Source of the DNA: Pectobacterium sp. A5351
Lineage (GTDB): Bacteria > Pseudomonadota > Gammaproteobacteria > Enterobacterales > Enterobacteriaceae
Reading direction: 5' to 3'
Assembly (NCBI RefSeq): GCF_028335745.1
Contig: NZ_CP116477.1
Span: 4,030,001-4,094,000 of the forward strand
Length of the DNA stretch: 64,000 bases
Position 1 is the first letter of the stretch; every line of letters starts with the position of its first letter. This document shows positions 17,505 through 27,435 of this stretch, piece after piece. The notes under the pieces were generated by a model. It was not told where the DNA came from. It did no database searches and saw nothing but the letters and a program-made list of their open reading frames with translations. The position numbers and the translations under genes were made by a program.

Positions 17505-20063
17505 TTATAAGATTTGCAGCCGCTGCTTCATTGTCATCACTTCATCATCCACGACTGGCGTAATGCACAGATGAGAAAGCGCGCTGCTGCGGAACGGGAT
17601 CACCTGCGTACGGCCGTCCAACTGCACGATTTGGTAGAACTGCGGCAGGTTGAAATTGATAAAGCTGGAGCCGTAGGTAAATCGGTCATGCGAAGACGAA
17701 TAGAAGCGGCTGACATCACGCACCAGCTCTTCTTTACTGCCCTCACAGTGGTGATACACCTCAACGCGATTCGATTCATCCAGAATATAGATATTAAAGC
17801 CCTGATTTTCTGTCAGATCTTCAAAGAAGAATTGGATGATCCCTTCGCTGGCGACGCCATCGACCACCGGCGGTAAATGCACATGGTTGGTTTCAACCTG
17901 AACCGGCTGTCCTTGCAGTTTGTTGTTGGAAATCGCGCCATAAAACTCGACCGCATTTTCCAGCTTCTGCACCGAGACACTCAGCCGTTCGAAGAACAGA
18001 CCCCAGGTTTGACCCGCGACTTTCACCGCTTTGAAACGCCCAGGCTCCTGCTGACGCGTACTGGTCAGGCGCAGCTCAATGCATTCGGACACCAACTGCT
18101 GCACACGGGTACGAATCAGCCCGCGCAGGTGCTGGCTATAGCAGAAGACTTCCAGTGATTCCGGCAGCGCGGCATCCTGATGCATTTTGCCCAGAATGGT
18201 TTTCAGCGCTTCCAACACCGCCTGTTCGCCGCTGAAATGCAGCGTACGTACTTCATTCCACGAGTTGCGATACAGCAGGTCGATACTGCCAACCAGACAC
18301 TGCTGCTGTTGGCCGAAGCTAAAGACATCCAGATGACGGAAATCGAAATGTACAACCTGATTGCGGAAGGCCGCCGTCGGATCGTGTTCCAGATTGACGA
18401 TAATCGCCAAATGACGAATTTCACACGGGCTGTACAGCGCCTTCGGCGTCGGTGCAGGCAAACGCAGCGGGAAATGACTGGCAACGTCGTCCACCAGCGC
18501 TTGCAGGCGCGTGATGTCACACAGCTCGTTGCCTTTAATGTACAGACGCGTGCTTGGCGTCAGCAGGCCGTTAAAATACGCCCACGCCACCAGTTTGTTC
18601 AGATAGCGGTTATATTCCAGCGGCTGATGACTGACGATCGCATCCATCGACGGTGCCTGATTGTACAGATACCAGCCCGAACGGTTCGCACGACCCGGCG
18701 GAACATAGATAAAGGTTAAATTCGGCTCCGACAAATCGGGCGAAATTTGTGGGTTCAGCAGGGTAACTTTACCCGGCAGCGCTTCAAACGCGGCATACAG
18801 TTTACGGGTCAACACACCGATATCCTGCGGGCTGGCGCTGACGCTCAGATTATTGCGGCGGGCGAAGCGAATCAGGTTGCGATAGGTCTGCATCATCGCA
18901 TCCAACAGCTCATTATGTGCTTCGCGTACCTGTTCGATTTTCCAGTTAGCGCGGTTATCCAGCATGGCCAGATGTTCGTCGCTCCATCCCCATTCTTGCA
19001 CCAGTTGGCTCAGAATCTGGCGACGCCAGCCGACACAGGCTTTTTCTCTGGAGAGCTTTTCACAGACTTTTAGGTAGAAACATCGACGCGCCAGATCGAG
19101 GCGCGTGGGATCGTTGATCGCCGTCAGATAGTGCGTCACGCGATCCAACATCATGCAGTAAGGATCGAGGCCGAAAGAGACGATCTCGCCGTCATGCAGG
19201 CGCTTTTTAATTTCGGTCGACAGCAGGCTGGTGTCCGGGTATTCCCAGGAATAGGCTTCCAGCAGCAGCGTTTTCAGTACGGCTTTATAAGGGGAATCGA
19301 TGCTTTTATAGAGCTGCCAGAGGCTCGCGCCGAAATACTCTTCCGCCGACAGCGTGCTTAAGCCGCCTAAATCCATCCACTCATTAGGAGCAAGCGCCCC
19401 CTGTGAGTACAGCGACAGTACATATTCGTCGTAGTGAGATTCTTCTTCGACCGGCACCATGTTCCACAGAATGCGTTTACCCGCCATACGCACGGCGGTA
19501 CGGTAGAATTCGTCGAGTAACAGGATATGCTGCGTGGTACCGCAGTCTTCACCGCTCAGGCTACCGCTTTCATTGTGGCGGAAGCGGCTTTCATCCATCA
19601 GGAAGAAGCTGACTTCAGCGCCCTGCGCCGCAGCCCACTGCTCTAGCAGCGTACATTTCTTCTGTAGGAGCTGGCGTTCTTCGCTGTCCAACCAGGATTG
19701 GTGACACACCCATATATCGAGATCGGAGCTACAGCTCTGCCCGATAGACGAGGTACTGCCCATGGAATAGATGCCCGTGATCGGCAGTTCGCCCTGCGGA
19801 TGAGAACAGTCAAACTGACCCCAACGCAGCGCGATGCCATCAAGGTACTGTTGTTGTTTTTCATCAGGCGTGTGAGTGCAGATACCGTGAGGCACCTTGC
19901 CTTCAAGGTAGCCGGGCATCAACGGGTGATGATGATGTAATAAAATGGGCAGAAGACTGTAAACCTGCTGAAAAGCGGGCTTCATTGCTCCCAGAGCACG
20001 GTCAACACGCAGTTGGTTGATCGCATCCAGTCTTTGCTTCAAAGTCTCGATGTAGAAGTACAA
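17505..20063 (-). CDS. cyaA: Class I adenylate cyclase
   Basis: An 852-residue class I adenylate cyclase making cAMP for CRP. The N-terminal catalytic half has [19 protein letters not shown], and the C-terminal regulatory half is thought to respond to the glucose PTS enzyme IIA. It aligns with E. coli CyaA almost throughout; only the last ~30 residues diverge. The start codon is TTG (20063-20061, [10 protein letters not shown]) with no strong Shine-Dalgarno, as in E. coli, where the weak start limits expression. A CRP site lies about 100 bases upstream, indicating feedback by cAMP-CRP. hemC is divergent. Confidence 0.97.
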   Translation of the reverse strand: MYFYIETLKQRLDAINQLRVDRALGAMKPAFQQVYSLLPILLHHHHPLMPGYLEGKVPHGICTHTPDEKQQQYLDGIALRWGQFDCSHPQGELPITGIYSMGSTSSIGQSCSSDLDIWVCHQSWLDSEERQLLQKKCTLLEQWAAAQGAEVSFFLMDESRFRHNESGSLSGEDCGTTQHILLLDEFYRTAVRMAGKRILWNMVPVEEESHYDEYVLSLYSQGALAPNEWMDLGGLSTLSAEEYFGASLWQLYKSIDSPYKAVLKTLLLEAYSWEYPDTSLLSTEIKKRLHDGEIVSFGLDPYCMMLDRVTHYLTAINDPTRLDLARRCFYLKVCEKLSREKACVGWRRQILSQLVQEWGWSDEHLAMLDNRANWKIEQVREAHNELLDAMMQTYRNLIRFARRNNLSVSASPQDIGVLTRKLYAAFEALPGKVTLLNPQISPDLSEPNLTFIYVPPGRANRSGWYLYNQAPSMDAIVSHQPLEYNRYLNKLVAWAYFNGLLTPSTRLYIKGNELCDITRLQALVDDVASHFPLRLPAPTPKALYSPCEIRHLAIIVNLEHDPTAAFRNQVVHFDFRHLDVFSFGQQQQCLVGSIDLLYRNSWNEVRTLHFSGEQAVLEALKTILGKMHQDAALPESLEVFCYSQHLRGLIRTRVQQLVSECIELRLTSTRQQEPGRFKAVKVAGQTWGLFFERLSVSVQKLENAVEFYGAISNNKLQGQPVQVETNHVHLPPVVDGVASEGIIQFFFEDLTENQGFNIYILDESNRVEVYHHCEGSKEELVRDVSRFYSSSHDRFTYGSSFINFNLPQFYQIVQLDGRTQVIPFRSSALSHLCITPVVDDEVMTMKQRLQIL

Positions 20064-20159
20064 GACGTTTCGCCTGATTTATCCCAGTGCCTAGAAAAAC
20101 CCCGTGTTCCAAATCCGCCATGATGAAATTAGAAGAATGTTTAGCGAATTATTGCTGGA

Positions 20160-20181
20160 AACGTGATCAATTTAACACCTT
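20160..20181 (-). promoter_or_regulatory. CRP-binding site of the cyaA promoter
   Basis: On the cyaA strand the core is GTGTTAAATTGATCAC (20178-20163). It is the same sequence, as I recall it, as the CRP site at the E. coli cya P2 promoter, where cAMP-CRP represses cya. Confidence 0.75.
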
Positions 20182-20337
20182 GCTGAATGGGCGTAAAGAA
20201 AGTAAAGAAAGTTAGACTTATCTATCTTGCTTTATTACGAATTTACCTACCCGACTGCATCAGCACGGTCTCCTATCTATGTATGCGGCACCCGAATTTC
20301 AGACCGTTTTAAAAGGCGCACCGCTCATGCCCACAAC

Positions 20338-20366
20338 CTGACACCAACGCACCATCAATGATACGA
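20338..20366 (+). promoter_or_regulatory. Candidate hemC promoter
   Basis: CTGACA (20338-20343) and ATACGA (20361-20366) are separated by 17 bases, about 30 bases before the hemC ATG. Neither hexamer is perfect. The rest of the 333-base cyaA-hemC gap holds the CRP site and no gene. Confidence 0.35.
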
Positions 20367-20396
20367 TGGCGGAAAATGATAAAAACGGTATCAAGC

Positions 20397-21338
20397 ATGT
20401 TAGCCAATATTATTAGAATTGCCACCCGACAAAGCCCGCTCGCCCTGTGGCAAGCACGATATGTACAGCAGTGTCTGAATCGCCTCTACCCGGATTTACA
20501 CGTGGAGCTGGTGCCGATGGTGACCCGCGGCGACATCATCCTGGATACGCCACTGGCCAAGGTCGGCGGTAAAGGATTGTTTGTTAAAGAGCTGGAATTG
20601 GCGCTGCTTGAAGGACGCGCCGACATTGCCGTCCACTCCATGAAAGATGTGCCTGTCGAATTCCCGGATGGCCTTGGCCTGACCACGATTTGCGAACGCG
20701 ACGACCCGCGTGACGCGTTTGTTTCCAACCACTACGATAGCCTCGAACAGTTACCAGAAGGCAGTTGCGTCGGCACGTCCAGCCTGCGCCGCCAGTGCCA
20801 GCTGCGCGCCCGACGTCCCGATCTGGTGATTCGTGATTTACGCGGCAACGTCGGAACACGCCTGTCAAAACTGGATAGCGGCGAGTATGACGCCATTATT
20901 CTTGCTGTCGCCGGCCTGAAACGCCTCGGTCTTGAAGAACGCATCCGCTGTGCGTTGAGCCCGGAAGAATCTCTGCCTGCCGTCGGACAAGGTGCTATCG
21001 GCATCGAATGCCGTTTGGATGACGAGCATGTCCGTCAACTCCTTGCCCCGCTGAATCACCCCGCTACTGCGGCCCGCGTACTGGCTGAACGCGCGATGAA
21101 TGTGCGCCTTGAAGGCGGCTGTCAGGTACCGATTGGCAGCTACGCCGAACTGGAAGGCGACACACTGTGGCTACGTGCGCTGGTTGGTGCCCCGGACGGC
21201 AGCCAAATGATCGTCGGTGAACGTAGAGGAAGCGTCTCCGACGCCGAACAAATCGGTATTGCGCTGGCTGAAGAGCTACTGGCAAAAGGGGCCAGCGCCA
21301 TCCTTCAAGCCGTTTATCAAGGGTCAAGCTCATCATGA
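20397..21338 (+). CDS. hemC: Hydroxymethylbilane synthase (porphobilinogen deaminase)
   Basis: A 313-residue enzyme, the same length as E. coli HemC, that joins four porphobilinogens into hydroxymethylbilane. The cofactor-attachment Cys is in [12 protein letters not shown] near residue 242, and TRGD, SSLRRQ and LRGNVGTRL bind substrate. The ATG at 20397 ([16 protein letters not shown]) matches relatives; two upstream ATGs would add 13 residues. The TGA overlaps the hemD ATG (ATGA). It is the first gene of hemC-hemD-hemX-hemY and divergent from cyaA. Confidence 0.97.
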   Translation: MLANIIRIATRQSPLALWQARYVQQCLNRLYPDLHVELVPMVTRGDIILDTPLAKVGGKGLFVKELELALLEGRADIAVHSMKDVPVEFPDGLGLTTICERDDPRDAFVSNHYDSLEQLPEGSCVGTSSLRRQCQLRARRPDLVIRDLRGNVGTRLSKLDSGEYDAIILAVAGLKRLGLEERIRCALSPEESLPAVGQGAIGIECRLDDEHVRQLLAPLNHPATAARVLAERAMNVRLEGGCQVPIGSYAELEGDTLWLRALVGAPDGSQMIVGERRGSVSDAEQIGIALAEELLAKGASAILQAVYQGSSSS

Positions 21339-22075
21339 CGATTCTGGTTACCCGTCCGTCACCAACTGGCGAACAACTGGTGACCCGTTTAAGAAAGCTT
21401 GGCTATCACGCCTGGCACAGTCCGTTGATCGAATTTTCACCTGGACGAGAACTCGCTCGCCTGCCTGCTTTGTTACAGGCACTACGCGCCGACGATCTGG
21501 TGTTTGCGCTCTCACAACACGCGGTTCACTACGCCGATCCGATGCTGGCTCGAGCGGGCATAAGCTGGCCCGCCCATCTCGCTTATTATGCAATTGGCCG
21601 CACCACAGCGCTGGCGCTGCACAAAACCAGCGCCCATCCAGTAACTTATCCTCCCGAACGCGAAACCAGTGAAACACTCCTGCAACTGCCTGACCTGCAA
21701 AACCTTTCCGGTAAACGCGCGCTATTGCTGCGTGGCAACGGCGGCAGGGAATTGCTGGGAGAAACGCTAACTGAACGCGGCGTGCAGGTGACCTACTGCG
21801 AATGCTATCAGCGCAGGGACGTTCATTATGATGGGCCGGAGCAAAGCCGCCACTGGCAACAAATAGGCATCGACAAACTGGTGATCACCAGCGGAGAAAT
21901 GCTACAACGGATCTATACTTTAGTACCTGATTACTATCGGGCTTCCTGGTTACTCGGCTGCCAGTTGATCGTCGTCAGCGAACGACTGGCAGAACAAGCC
22001 CGTCAGCTTGGCTGGCGCGATATCCGGGTCGCCGATAACGCCGATAACGATGCGCTCGTGCGCGCACTACAATAA
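21335..22075 (+). CDS. hemD: Uroporphyrinogen-III synthase
   Basis: A 246-residue enzyme that closes hydroxymethylbilane with inversion of ring D to give uroporphyrinogen III. It is the poorly conserved two-domain HemD family, recognised by its N-terminal [13 protein letters not shown], the middle [16 protein letters not shown] with VTYCECYQR, and [14 protein letters not shown]. The start overlaps the hemC stop, so translation is coupled. hemX follows after 23 bases. Confidence 0.94.
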   Translation: MTILVTRPSPTGEQLVTRLRKLGYHAWHSPLIEFSPGRELARLPALLQALRADDLVFALSQHAVHYADPMLARAGISWPAHLAYYAIGRTTALALHKTSAHPVTYPPERETSETLLQLPDLQNLSGKRALLLRGNGGRELLGETLTERGVQVTYCECYQRRDVHYDGPEQSRHWQQIGIDKLVITSGEMLQRIYTLVPDYYRASWLLGCQLIVVSERLAEQARQLGWRDIRVADNADNDALVRALQ

Positions 22076-22098
22076 ACCTGATCATGGGATGTACCATT

Positions 22099-23223
22099 AT
22101 GACGGAACACAATACCCCCACAGCTCCATCCGACGAGGTTGCTGAACGGGTTGAACCCGCGCATCAGCAGCAAGATCCCGCACCGCAACCCAAACGCAGT
22201 GGTGCCGTGCTGGGAGCGATTGTCATTGTGATTGCGCTGGCGATAGGCGCGGGGCTGTATTACCACGGACACCAGCAGGCGCAGCGGGAAACTGCCACGC
22301 TTCAACGTCTGGAAGCACAGTTAAATGCCTTGCAGCAGCAGCACAAGCAAGAACAACAGCAGTGGCAGGACGCTCAGCAGCAGCAAAGCAAAGCGCAGGA
22401 CACGGCTGTACAGCGTCTTGAGGCGTTAACGCGTCAGTCAGATGAACTGCGCGATAAGCTGGCGGCACTTTCCAGTCATGACACCAATACCTGGCTGATC
22501 GCTCAGGCGGATTTTCTGGTGAAACTGGCAGGACGTAAGCTGTGGAGCGACAAAGACGTCACCACTGCCGGTGCGTTGCTGAAAAGCGCGGACGCAAGTC
22601 TGGCGGAAATGAACGATCCCAGCCTGATTGAAATCCGCCGCGCATTGACCAGCGACATCGGCGCGCTGGCAGGCGTGAGCCAGGTCGATTTCGACGGCAT
22701 CATCCTGAAAGTGAATCAGCTCACCGACCAGTTGGACAACTTGCAGCTCGCCGATAACAACACCGATGAAGCGCCGATGGACGCCAACAGCACCGAGCTG
22801 TCCGCCTCCTTGAGCGAATGGCGACAGAATCTAAGCAAGAGCTGGCACAATTTCATGGCGGATTTTATCACCATTCGTCGCCGCGACAGCGCGGCCGAAC
22901 CGCTGCTGGCACCGAATCAGGATGTATATCTGCGTGAGAATATTCGTTCACGTCTGCTAGTTGCCGCACAGGCCATTCCTCGTCACCAGAATGAAGTGTA
23001 CAAACAGTCGCTGGAAACGGCCGCCACCTGGGTTCGCGCCTACTTCGATACTACCGACCCCACGACGCAGGCCTTTTTGGATCAGCTCGATGCCTTAAGC
23101 CAGCAGTCGGTTTCACTGGATGTCCCAATGGAGCTACAAAGTCAGGCGCTGTTGGAAAAACTGATGCAAACGCGCGTTCGTAATCTGCTGGCTCAAGCGC
23201 CAGCCACGCAGCAGGGGGAATGA
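22099..23223 (+). CDS. hemX: HemX, membrane-anchored protein of the hem operon
   Basis: A 374-residue bitopic inner-membrane protein. It has a short Pro/Gln-rich cytoplasmic tail, one membrane helix (residues ~33-54), a Gln-rich coiled coil, then a helical periplasmic domain with [27 protein letters not shown] and [16 protein letters not shown] matching E. coli HemX. It was once called uroporphyrinogen-III methyltransferase, but no SAM-binding motif is visible. I chose the ATG at 22099 (MTEHNTPT) to match E. coli. The stop overlaps the hemY start region. Confidence 0.92.
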   Translation: MTEHNTPTAPSDEVAERVEPAHQQQDPAPQPKRSGAVLGAIVIVIALAIGAGLYYHGHQQAQRETATLQRLEAQLNALQQQHKQEQQQWQDAQQQQSKAQDTAVQRLEALTRQSDELRDKLAALSSHDTNTWLIAQADFLVKLAGRKLWSDKDVTTAGALLKSADASLAEMNDPSLIEIRRALTSDIGALAGVSQVDFDGIILKVNQLTDQLDNLQLADNNTDEAPMDANSTELSASLSEWRQNLSKSWHNFMADFITIRRRDSAAEPLLAPNQDVYLRENIRSRLLVAAQAIPRHQNEVYKQSLETAATWVRAYFDTTDPTTQAFLDQLDALSQQSVSLDVPMELQSQALLEKLMQTRVRNLLAQAPATQQGE

Positions 23224-23225
23224 GC

Positions 23226-24419
23226 ATGCTGAAAGTCTTATTGCTGTTCCTGATCCTGATCGCAGGCGTGGTGATCGGCCCGATCGTCGCGGGTCACCAA
23301 GGCTACGTCCTGATCCAGACAGATAATTATGATATTCAAACCAGTGTGACCGGTCTGGTCATTATGCTGGTGCTGTTTTTCCTCGCCTTTCTGGCGGTGG
23401 AATGGGTGCTACGCCGGCTCTTTCGTACCGGCGCCCGCACACGCGGCTGGTTCCTCGGCCGCAAACGCACCCGCGCCAGAAAGCAGACCAAAGCCGCGCT
23501 GCTCAAGCTGGCCGAGGGAGATTATTTACAGGTAGAGAAGCTACTGACGCGCAATGCCGACCACGCCGAGCAGCCTGTGGTTAACTACTTGCTGGCAGCC
23601 GAAGCCGCTCAACAGCGCGGTGACGAATTCCGCACCAAGCAATATCTGGAGCGTGCCGCCGAGGTTGCAGATACCGATCAACTTCCGGTGGATATCACGC
23701 GCGTGCGTATTCAGTTGGCGCGTAATGAAGATCATGCGGCGCGTCACGGCGTGGACAAATTGCTGGAAGTTGCGCCCCGTCATCCTGAGGTGCTGCGTTT
23801 AGCGGAACAGGCTTTCCTGCGAACCCATGCCTACAGTGCGCTGCTGGATATTCTGCCTGCGATGCGCAAGATCAATCTGTACCCTGAAGCACGTTTGCTG
23901 GATCTGCAACAGCAGGCCTATATCGGCCTGATGAATCAGGCGATGGCAGACGGCGGCAGCGAAGGCCTGAAATCGTGGTGGAATAATCAAAGCCGCAAAG
24001 TGCGCCATGAGATCCCACTTCAGGTCGCGATGGCTGAGCATTTAATCGAATGTGACGATCATGATACGGCTCAGAAGATCATTCTCGACGGCCTTAAACG
24101 TCAATATGACGAGCGTTTGATCCTGCTGATGCCGCGTCTCAAAGCCGGAAATCCAGAGCAGTTGGAAAAAATGCTTCACCAGTACATCAAGCAGCAGGGA
24201 GCCACACCGCTGTTGAACAGCACGTTAGGACAATTGCTGATGAAACACGGTGAATGGCAGCAGGCCAGCGATGCCTTCCGCACTGCACTGGAGCTCCGCC
24301 CAGACGCTTATGATTATGCCTGGCGCGCCGACGCTCTCGATCGGTTGCGTCTGCCGGATGAAGCAGCGCAAATGCGGCGCGAGGGGCTATTGCTCACGCT
24401 ACAGCAACCTGCCGACTGA
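23226..24419 (+). CDS. hemY: HemY, TPR-containing inner-membrane protein
   Basis: A 397-residue protein with two N-terminal membrane helices (about residues 1-20 and 40-60), then a basic stretch (FRTGARTRGWFLGRKRTRARKQ) and TPR-like helical repeats ending in WQQASDAFRTALELRPDAYDYAW. It is not the Bacillus protoporphyrinogen oxidase of the same name. Its role in haem synthesis is unsettled. The ATG at 23226 has AGGGGG with 7-base spacing. An ATG six bases earlier overlaps the hemX stop as ATGA and is possible. A strong terminator follows. Confidence 0.93.
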   Translation: MLKVLLLFLILIAGVVIGPIVAGHQGYVLIQTDNYDIQTSVTGLVIMLVLFFLAFLAVEWVLRRLFRTGARTRGWFLGRKRTRARKQTKAALLKLAEGDYLQVEKLLTRNADHAEQPVVNYLLAAEAAQQRGDEFRTKQYLERAAEVADTDQLPVDITRVRIQLARNEDHAARHGVDKLLEVAPRHPEVLRLAEQAFLRTHAYSALLDILPAMRKINLYPEARLLDLQQQAYIGLMNQAMADGGSEGLKSWWNNQSRKVRHEIPLQVAMAEHLIECDDHDTAQKIILDGLKRQYDERLILLMPRLKAGNPEQLEKMLHQYIKQQGATPLLNSTLGQLLMKHGEWQQASDAFRTALELRPDAYDYAWRADALDRLRLPDEAAQMRREGLLLTLQQPAD

Positions 24420-24440
24420 TCGCGACACTATCCCTTTCAT

Positions 24441-24470
24441 AAGGCTCCTTTTTGGAGCCTTTCTCTTTTT
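24441..24470 (+). terminator. Intrinsic terminator of the hemCDXY operon
   Basis: AAGGCTCC (24441-24448) and GGAGCCTT (24454-24461) form an 8-bp stem with a TTTTT loop, followed by TCTCTTTTT. Confidence 0.9.
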
Positions 24471-24540
24471 ATGGACTGTTTTTTATAGACGGCTTCATCT
24501 AGCCTGATAGCAGACGGCGACCGAACATTTTCATCAGACG

Positions 24541-24573
24541 AAAAAAAACGCTTACCGATAAACGGTAAGCGTT
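24541..24573 (-). terminator. Orphan intrinsic terminator on the minus strand
   Basis: AACGCTTACCG (24547-24557) pairs perfectly with CGGTAAGCGTT (24563-24573), and the minus-strand transcript continues into eight U residues. No annotated minus-strand gene ends here; the nearest, the GntR gene, stops at 25032. It may serve a long 3' UTR or an unannotated small RNA from 24.6-24.95 kb. Confidence 0.7.
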
Positions 24574-24621
24574 GAAAATTTCAGGTCTGTCAGACAACAG
24601 AATGGTGCCTCACTCAACGTT

Positions 24622-24762
24622 ATGTCCGGAAAGCCCGATGGAGATTTGCATCTTCATCTGGAGTTGGACGATAGGCACCTCAAATTGGCTCTGCGTCATT
24701 CCCAGGATTATGAAGCCGAAGCAAACATAGAAGGTGGAATGAGCATCTACCCGCTTATTTAA
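24622..24762 (+). CDS. Possible 46-residue ORF or gene remnant
   Basis: An ATG at 24622 opens a frame with acidic, hydrophilic content (MSGKPDGDLHLHLELDDRH, later EAEANIEGGMSIYPLI) ending at TAA. The same frame is open about 50 bases further upstream, but there is no Shine-Dalgarno. Composition is protein-like and I recognise no family. It could be the decayed C-terminus of a lost gene. The surrounding 24470-25031 interval is AT-rich, holds no other credible gene, and lies at the edge of the accessory region. Confidence 0.25.
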   Translation: MSGKPDGDLHLHLELDDRHLKLALRHSQDYEAEANIEGGMSIYPLI

Positions 24763-24906
24763 GCATAAATTATGCCAACATGCATAATTTTATTGCTATC
24801 GACTTATGAAATCATAGTAACTATATAATAATAAATAATATTTTTATTTTTTAACTACTGGAAAAGTAAAGACGTGACGAGCGGTGAAAACGAGATCGGG
24901 CTCACA

Positions 24907-24934
24907 AAACCTGTCGCTGTTCAGAGACAGGTTT
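24907..24934 (-). terminator. Hairpin downstream of the GntR-family gene
   Basis: AAACCTGTC (24907-24915) pairs with GACAGGTTT (24926-24934) about 100 bases past the regulator's stop. The following U-run is short (TTTTG), so termination would be weak. Confidence 0.45.
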
Positions 24935-25031
24935 ACCAAATAAAATATTAATCATTATTAATCAATAGATTAAATGTCTCTCTTTTGCGACAGCAGATCC
25001 CCCCGAGTGTCGTGTTTTTCCGACAGTCCTA

Positions 25032-25682
25032 TTAAAGCTGCTGATTTAACATGCTTAGTCGGGCACGATAGCCGTTACGAATATGCTGGCAGGCAGCCTC
25101 TTGTGCTGCGCCCTTATCACGCCGCACCAGTGCTTCCACAATGGCCTGATGTTCACGCCTCGCTTCTTCGGTACGTTCCGTCGATTCATAGGTGGTTCCG
25201 CGCAGTAGCGACAGATGAATACGCAGGTTTTCCAGCATCTCGTTCAGATACGGATTATGGGTCGCCCGATAAATCTGACGATGAAAAAGCCGATTATGAT
25301 CGTGCAGTTGCCTGCTATCAGTGAGCGTCTTCTCCACATCAACCATATCCTGCAACAGTTCCAGTTCTTCTGCCGACGCAGACGCGACAGCAAGCTCCAT
25401 CGCTAGCCGCTCCAACCCTTCACGCACGGCGAAAAGCTGACGAAGCCGCTCATAGCTAATCTGTGCGATCATCAGTCCACGCTGCGGGCCCGGTTCTACC
25501 AGTCCCAATGCTTCCAGGCGATGCAATGCCTCACGAATCGGCGTACGACTTAGTCCAAACTGCTTCGCCAGCCGCGTTTCCTGTAAACGTTCGCCAGGCA
25601 ACAGCTCGCCTTTCTCTATCGCGTTAATCAATATCTCGAACGGCGACAGCGCCAGCGCTTTATCGTTAAGTGTTAAGTTCAT
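25032..25682 (-). CDS. GntR-family transcriptional regulator, FCD (FadR-like) subfamily
   Basis: A 216-residue regulator. The N-terminal winged helix-turn-helix has LQETRLAKQFGLSRTPIREALHRLEALGLVE (GntR signature, residues ~34-64). An all-helical FCD ligand domain follows, with metal-type residues in HDHNRLFHRQIYRATHN and REHQAIVEAL. It is divergent from the first MmgE/PrpD gene and is the obvious candidate regulator of the locus. FCD regulators usually bind small carboxylates and act as repressors at short palindromes. A TGTATACAAATG element overlaps the divergent promoter and recurs upstream of the aap genes. The ligand is inferred to be a succinylated amino acid. Confidence 0.88.
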   Translation of the reverse strand: MNLTLNDKALALSPFEILINAIEKGELLPGERLQETRLAKQFGLSRTPIREALHRLEALGLVEPGPQRGLMIAQISYERLRQLFAVREGLERLAMELAVASASAEELELLQDMVDVEKTLTDSRQLHDHNRLFHRQIYRATHNPYLNEMLENLRIHLSLLRGTTYESTERTEEARREHQAIVEALVRRDKGAAQEAACQHIRNGYRARLSMLNQQL

Positions 25683-25899
25683 AGTCCCTTGATATATCGT
25701 GTGACGGTCGGAATAAAGCCACGTGCAGACGGGAAAAACGCCTCACCTTTCGTGGCGTTAGCACATTCATGCTGCACTACGGATCGTCATGCATTGAGAA
25801 AAATTCAAGTTTGCCCGACGCCCTGCCTTTAGCAAGATATCGCATCGCATATTTTGTACTTAGCTTAGCGAAAAAGCGTCTTTGTCACTGAATGGACGA

Positions 25900-25935
25900 T
25901 TGCATATGCTTTTCACCACACACTGTATACAAATG
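25900..25935 (+). promoter_or_regulatory. Promoter and GTATAC-centred operator of the MmgE/PrpD block
   Basis: TTGCAT (25900-25905) and TGTATA (25924-25929) are spaced by 18 bases. The -10 lies inside ACACTGTATACAAATG (25920-25935). Its right half and centre are identical to the perfect palindrome at 29738-29753. An operator over a -10 suggests repression. The 337-base gap between the regulator and this gene holds no other gene. Confidence 0.55.
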
Positions 25936-26019
25936 CATTCAACAAGACAAAACGTGAATCCCAGAACCATTCGACTGTACTGGCAATGTCATCGCGTTTT
26001 CGTTTAAGGAGCTCCTACG

Positions 26020-27372
26020 ATGTCTGCCACCCCGACGTTTCCTCGCGGCGACGCGCTCAGCCAGTTCATTCACACCGCCCACACCATGACGATCCCCGAT
26101 ACCGTATGGCACGAAGCCAAGCGAGCGCTTATTGACTATCTGGGCGTCGCCATTGGCGCGGTTGGAGACGATGCAGCCAACGCGGTTCAACGCGTGGCAC
26201 AACGCTGGCAAGCTCAGGGTAATGCACGGCTCATTCTCGGCACAAAAACCACACCGGCGCTGGCGGCACTGATCAACGGCACGCTTTCTCATGCGGCTGA
26301 TTATGATGATACGCATCCGGCTGGCGCGGGGCACCCCAGTGGCCCCTGCTGGTCTACCGCGCTGGCGATGGCACAGCACTATGGCGCGGACGAGCGCACG
26401 ACGCTTATCGCTTTCATCACCGGATTTGAAGTCATGGCCAGACTGGGAGGCGGCTGGGTGCCTGGCGTGGGACGTAGCCTGCAACGCCGGGGCTTTCACC
26501 CGACGTCAATTGTCGGGCGCGCAGGGGCGGCTGCCGTCGCGGCGTCTATCCTGCGCCTGCAACCCAATGCCATTGCCAATGCGCTGGGCGCTGCCGCTAC
26601 CATGATGGGAGGATTGCAGAAATCATCCGGTACACACGGTAAACCGTTTCATGCTGGTAAAGCGGCCATGGACGGCATCACGGCAGCGGAATTGGCTGAT
26701 GAGGGCTTTATCGCCGCCCATCACTTTTATGAAACCGATGGCTGGGTGAAAACGTTCGTGCAGGACGGCAGCGCCGTTATCCCGCCGCTCGATTTTGGCG
26801 AGAGTTGGGAACTGCTCGGCAATGGCTACAAGCTGTATGCCAGCTGTCGGGGAACTCATGCGTCAATCGAAACCGCGCTTAAGCTCTATCCGCAGCTAAA
26901 AGGCCGTGCGATCGCCCGTATTCATGCCAAAGTCCACCCGATGGGCATGGTGAACGCGGGAATCACCAACCCGCAAACCCCACTGGAGAGCAAATTCAGC
27001 ATTCCACACTGTATTGCGTTGGCGCTGAGCGGCTACCGCCTCACCGATACGGATTTCACGCAGCAGACCGTCGACGACCCGGCACCGCGCCAACTGCTGT
27101 CGCGCCTACAGATTGACACGGTAGAGGGGCAATCAGCCAGCTCTGCATTTATCGATATCGAACTGGAAGACGGCGAAATCTTGCATGCGGAAACCGAGGT
27201 TTATCGCGGCCACCCGCAAAACCCGCTGACCGACACAGAGCTGCGCGCCAAGTTTGACGCGCTAACCCTCCCCGTATTGGGGGAAGCCCGTAGCAATCGG
27301 CTCTATCAGGCGGCTTTCCACTTTGAGCAGCCGGGTTCACTCGCTGCACTCACTGAGCTTCTGGCAGGCTGA
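26020..27372 (+). CDS. MmgE/PrpD-family protein 1
   Basis: A 450-residue MmgE/PrpD-fold protein: a helical domain with HAADYDDTHPAGAGHPSGP, typical of the family, and a C-terminal lid domain. Characterised members include 2-methylcitrate dehydratase, cis-aconitate decarboxylase and iminodisuccinate epimerase. B. subtilis YxeQ, in the S-(2-succino)cysteine operon, is also in this family. Given the neighbouring lyase operon, I infer an epimerase or isomerase acting on a succinyl centre rather than a propionate-pathway PrpD; no prpB/prpC is present. AAGGAGCTCC gives a strong ribosome-binding site 9 bases before the ATG. It is the first gene of a plus-strand block. Confidence 0.85.
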   Translation: MSATPTFPRGDALSQFIHTAHTMTIPDTVWHEAKRALIDYLGVAIGAVGDDAANAVQRVAQRWQAQGNARLILGTKTTPALAALINGTLSHAADYDDTHPAGAGHPSGPCWSTALAMAQHYGADERTTLIAFITGFEVMARLGGGWVPGVGRSLQRRGFHPTSIVGRAGAAAVAASILRLQPNAIANALGAAATMMGGLQKSSGTHGKPFHAGKAAMDGITAAELADEGFIAAHHFYETDGWVKTFVQDGSAVIPPLDFGESWELLGNGYKLYASCRGTHASIETALKLYPQLKGRAIARIHAKVHPMGMVNAGITNPQTPLESKFSIPHCIALALSGYRLTDTDFTQQTVDDPAPRQLLSRLQIDTVEGQSASSAFIDIELEDGEILHAETEVYRGHPQNPLTDTELRAKFDALTLPVLGEARSNRLYQAAFHFEQPGSLAALTELLAG

Positions 27373-27435
27373 CGCGCTGTCGCTCGCCATAAACCATTCA
27401 GCATAAAAACTTCACGCTAACGACAGGATACTTTC

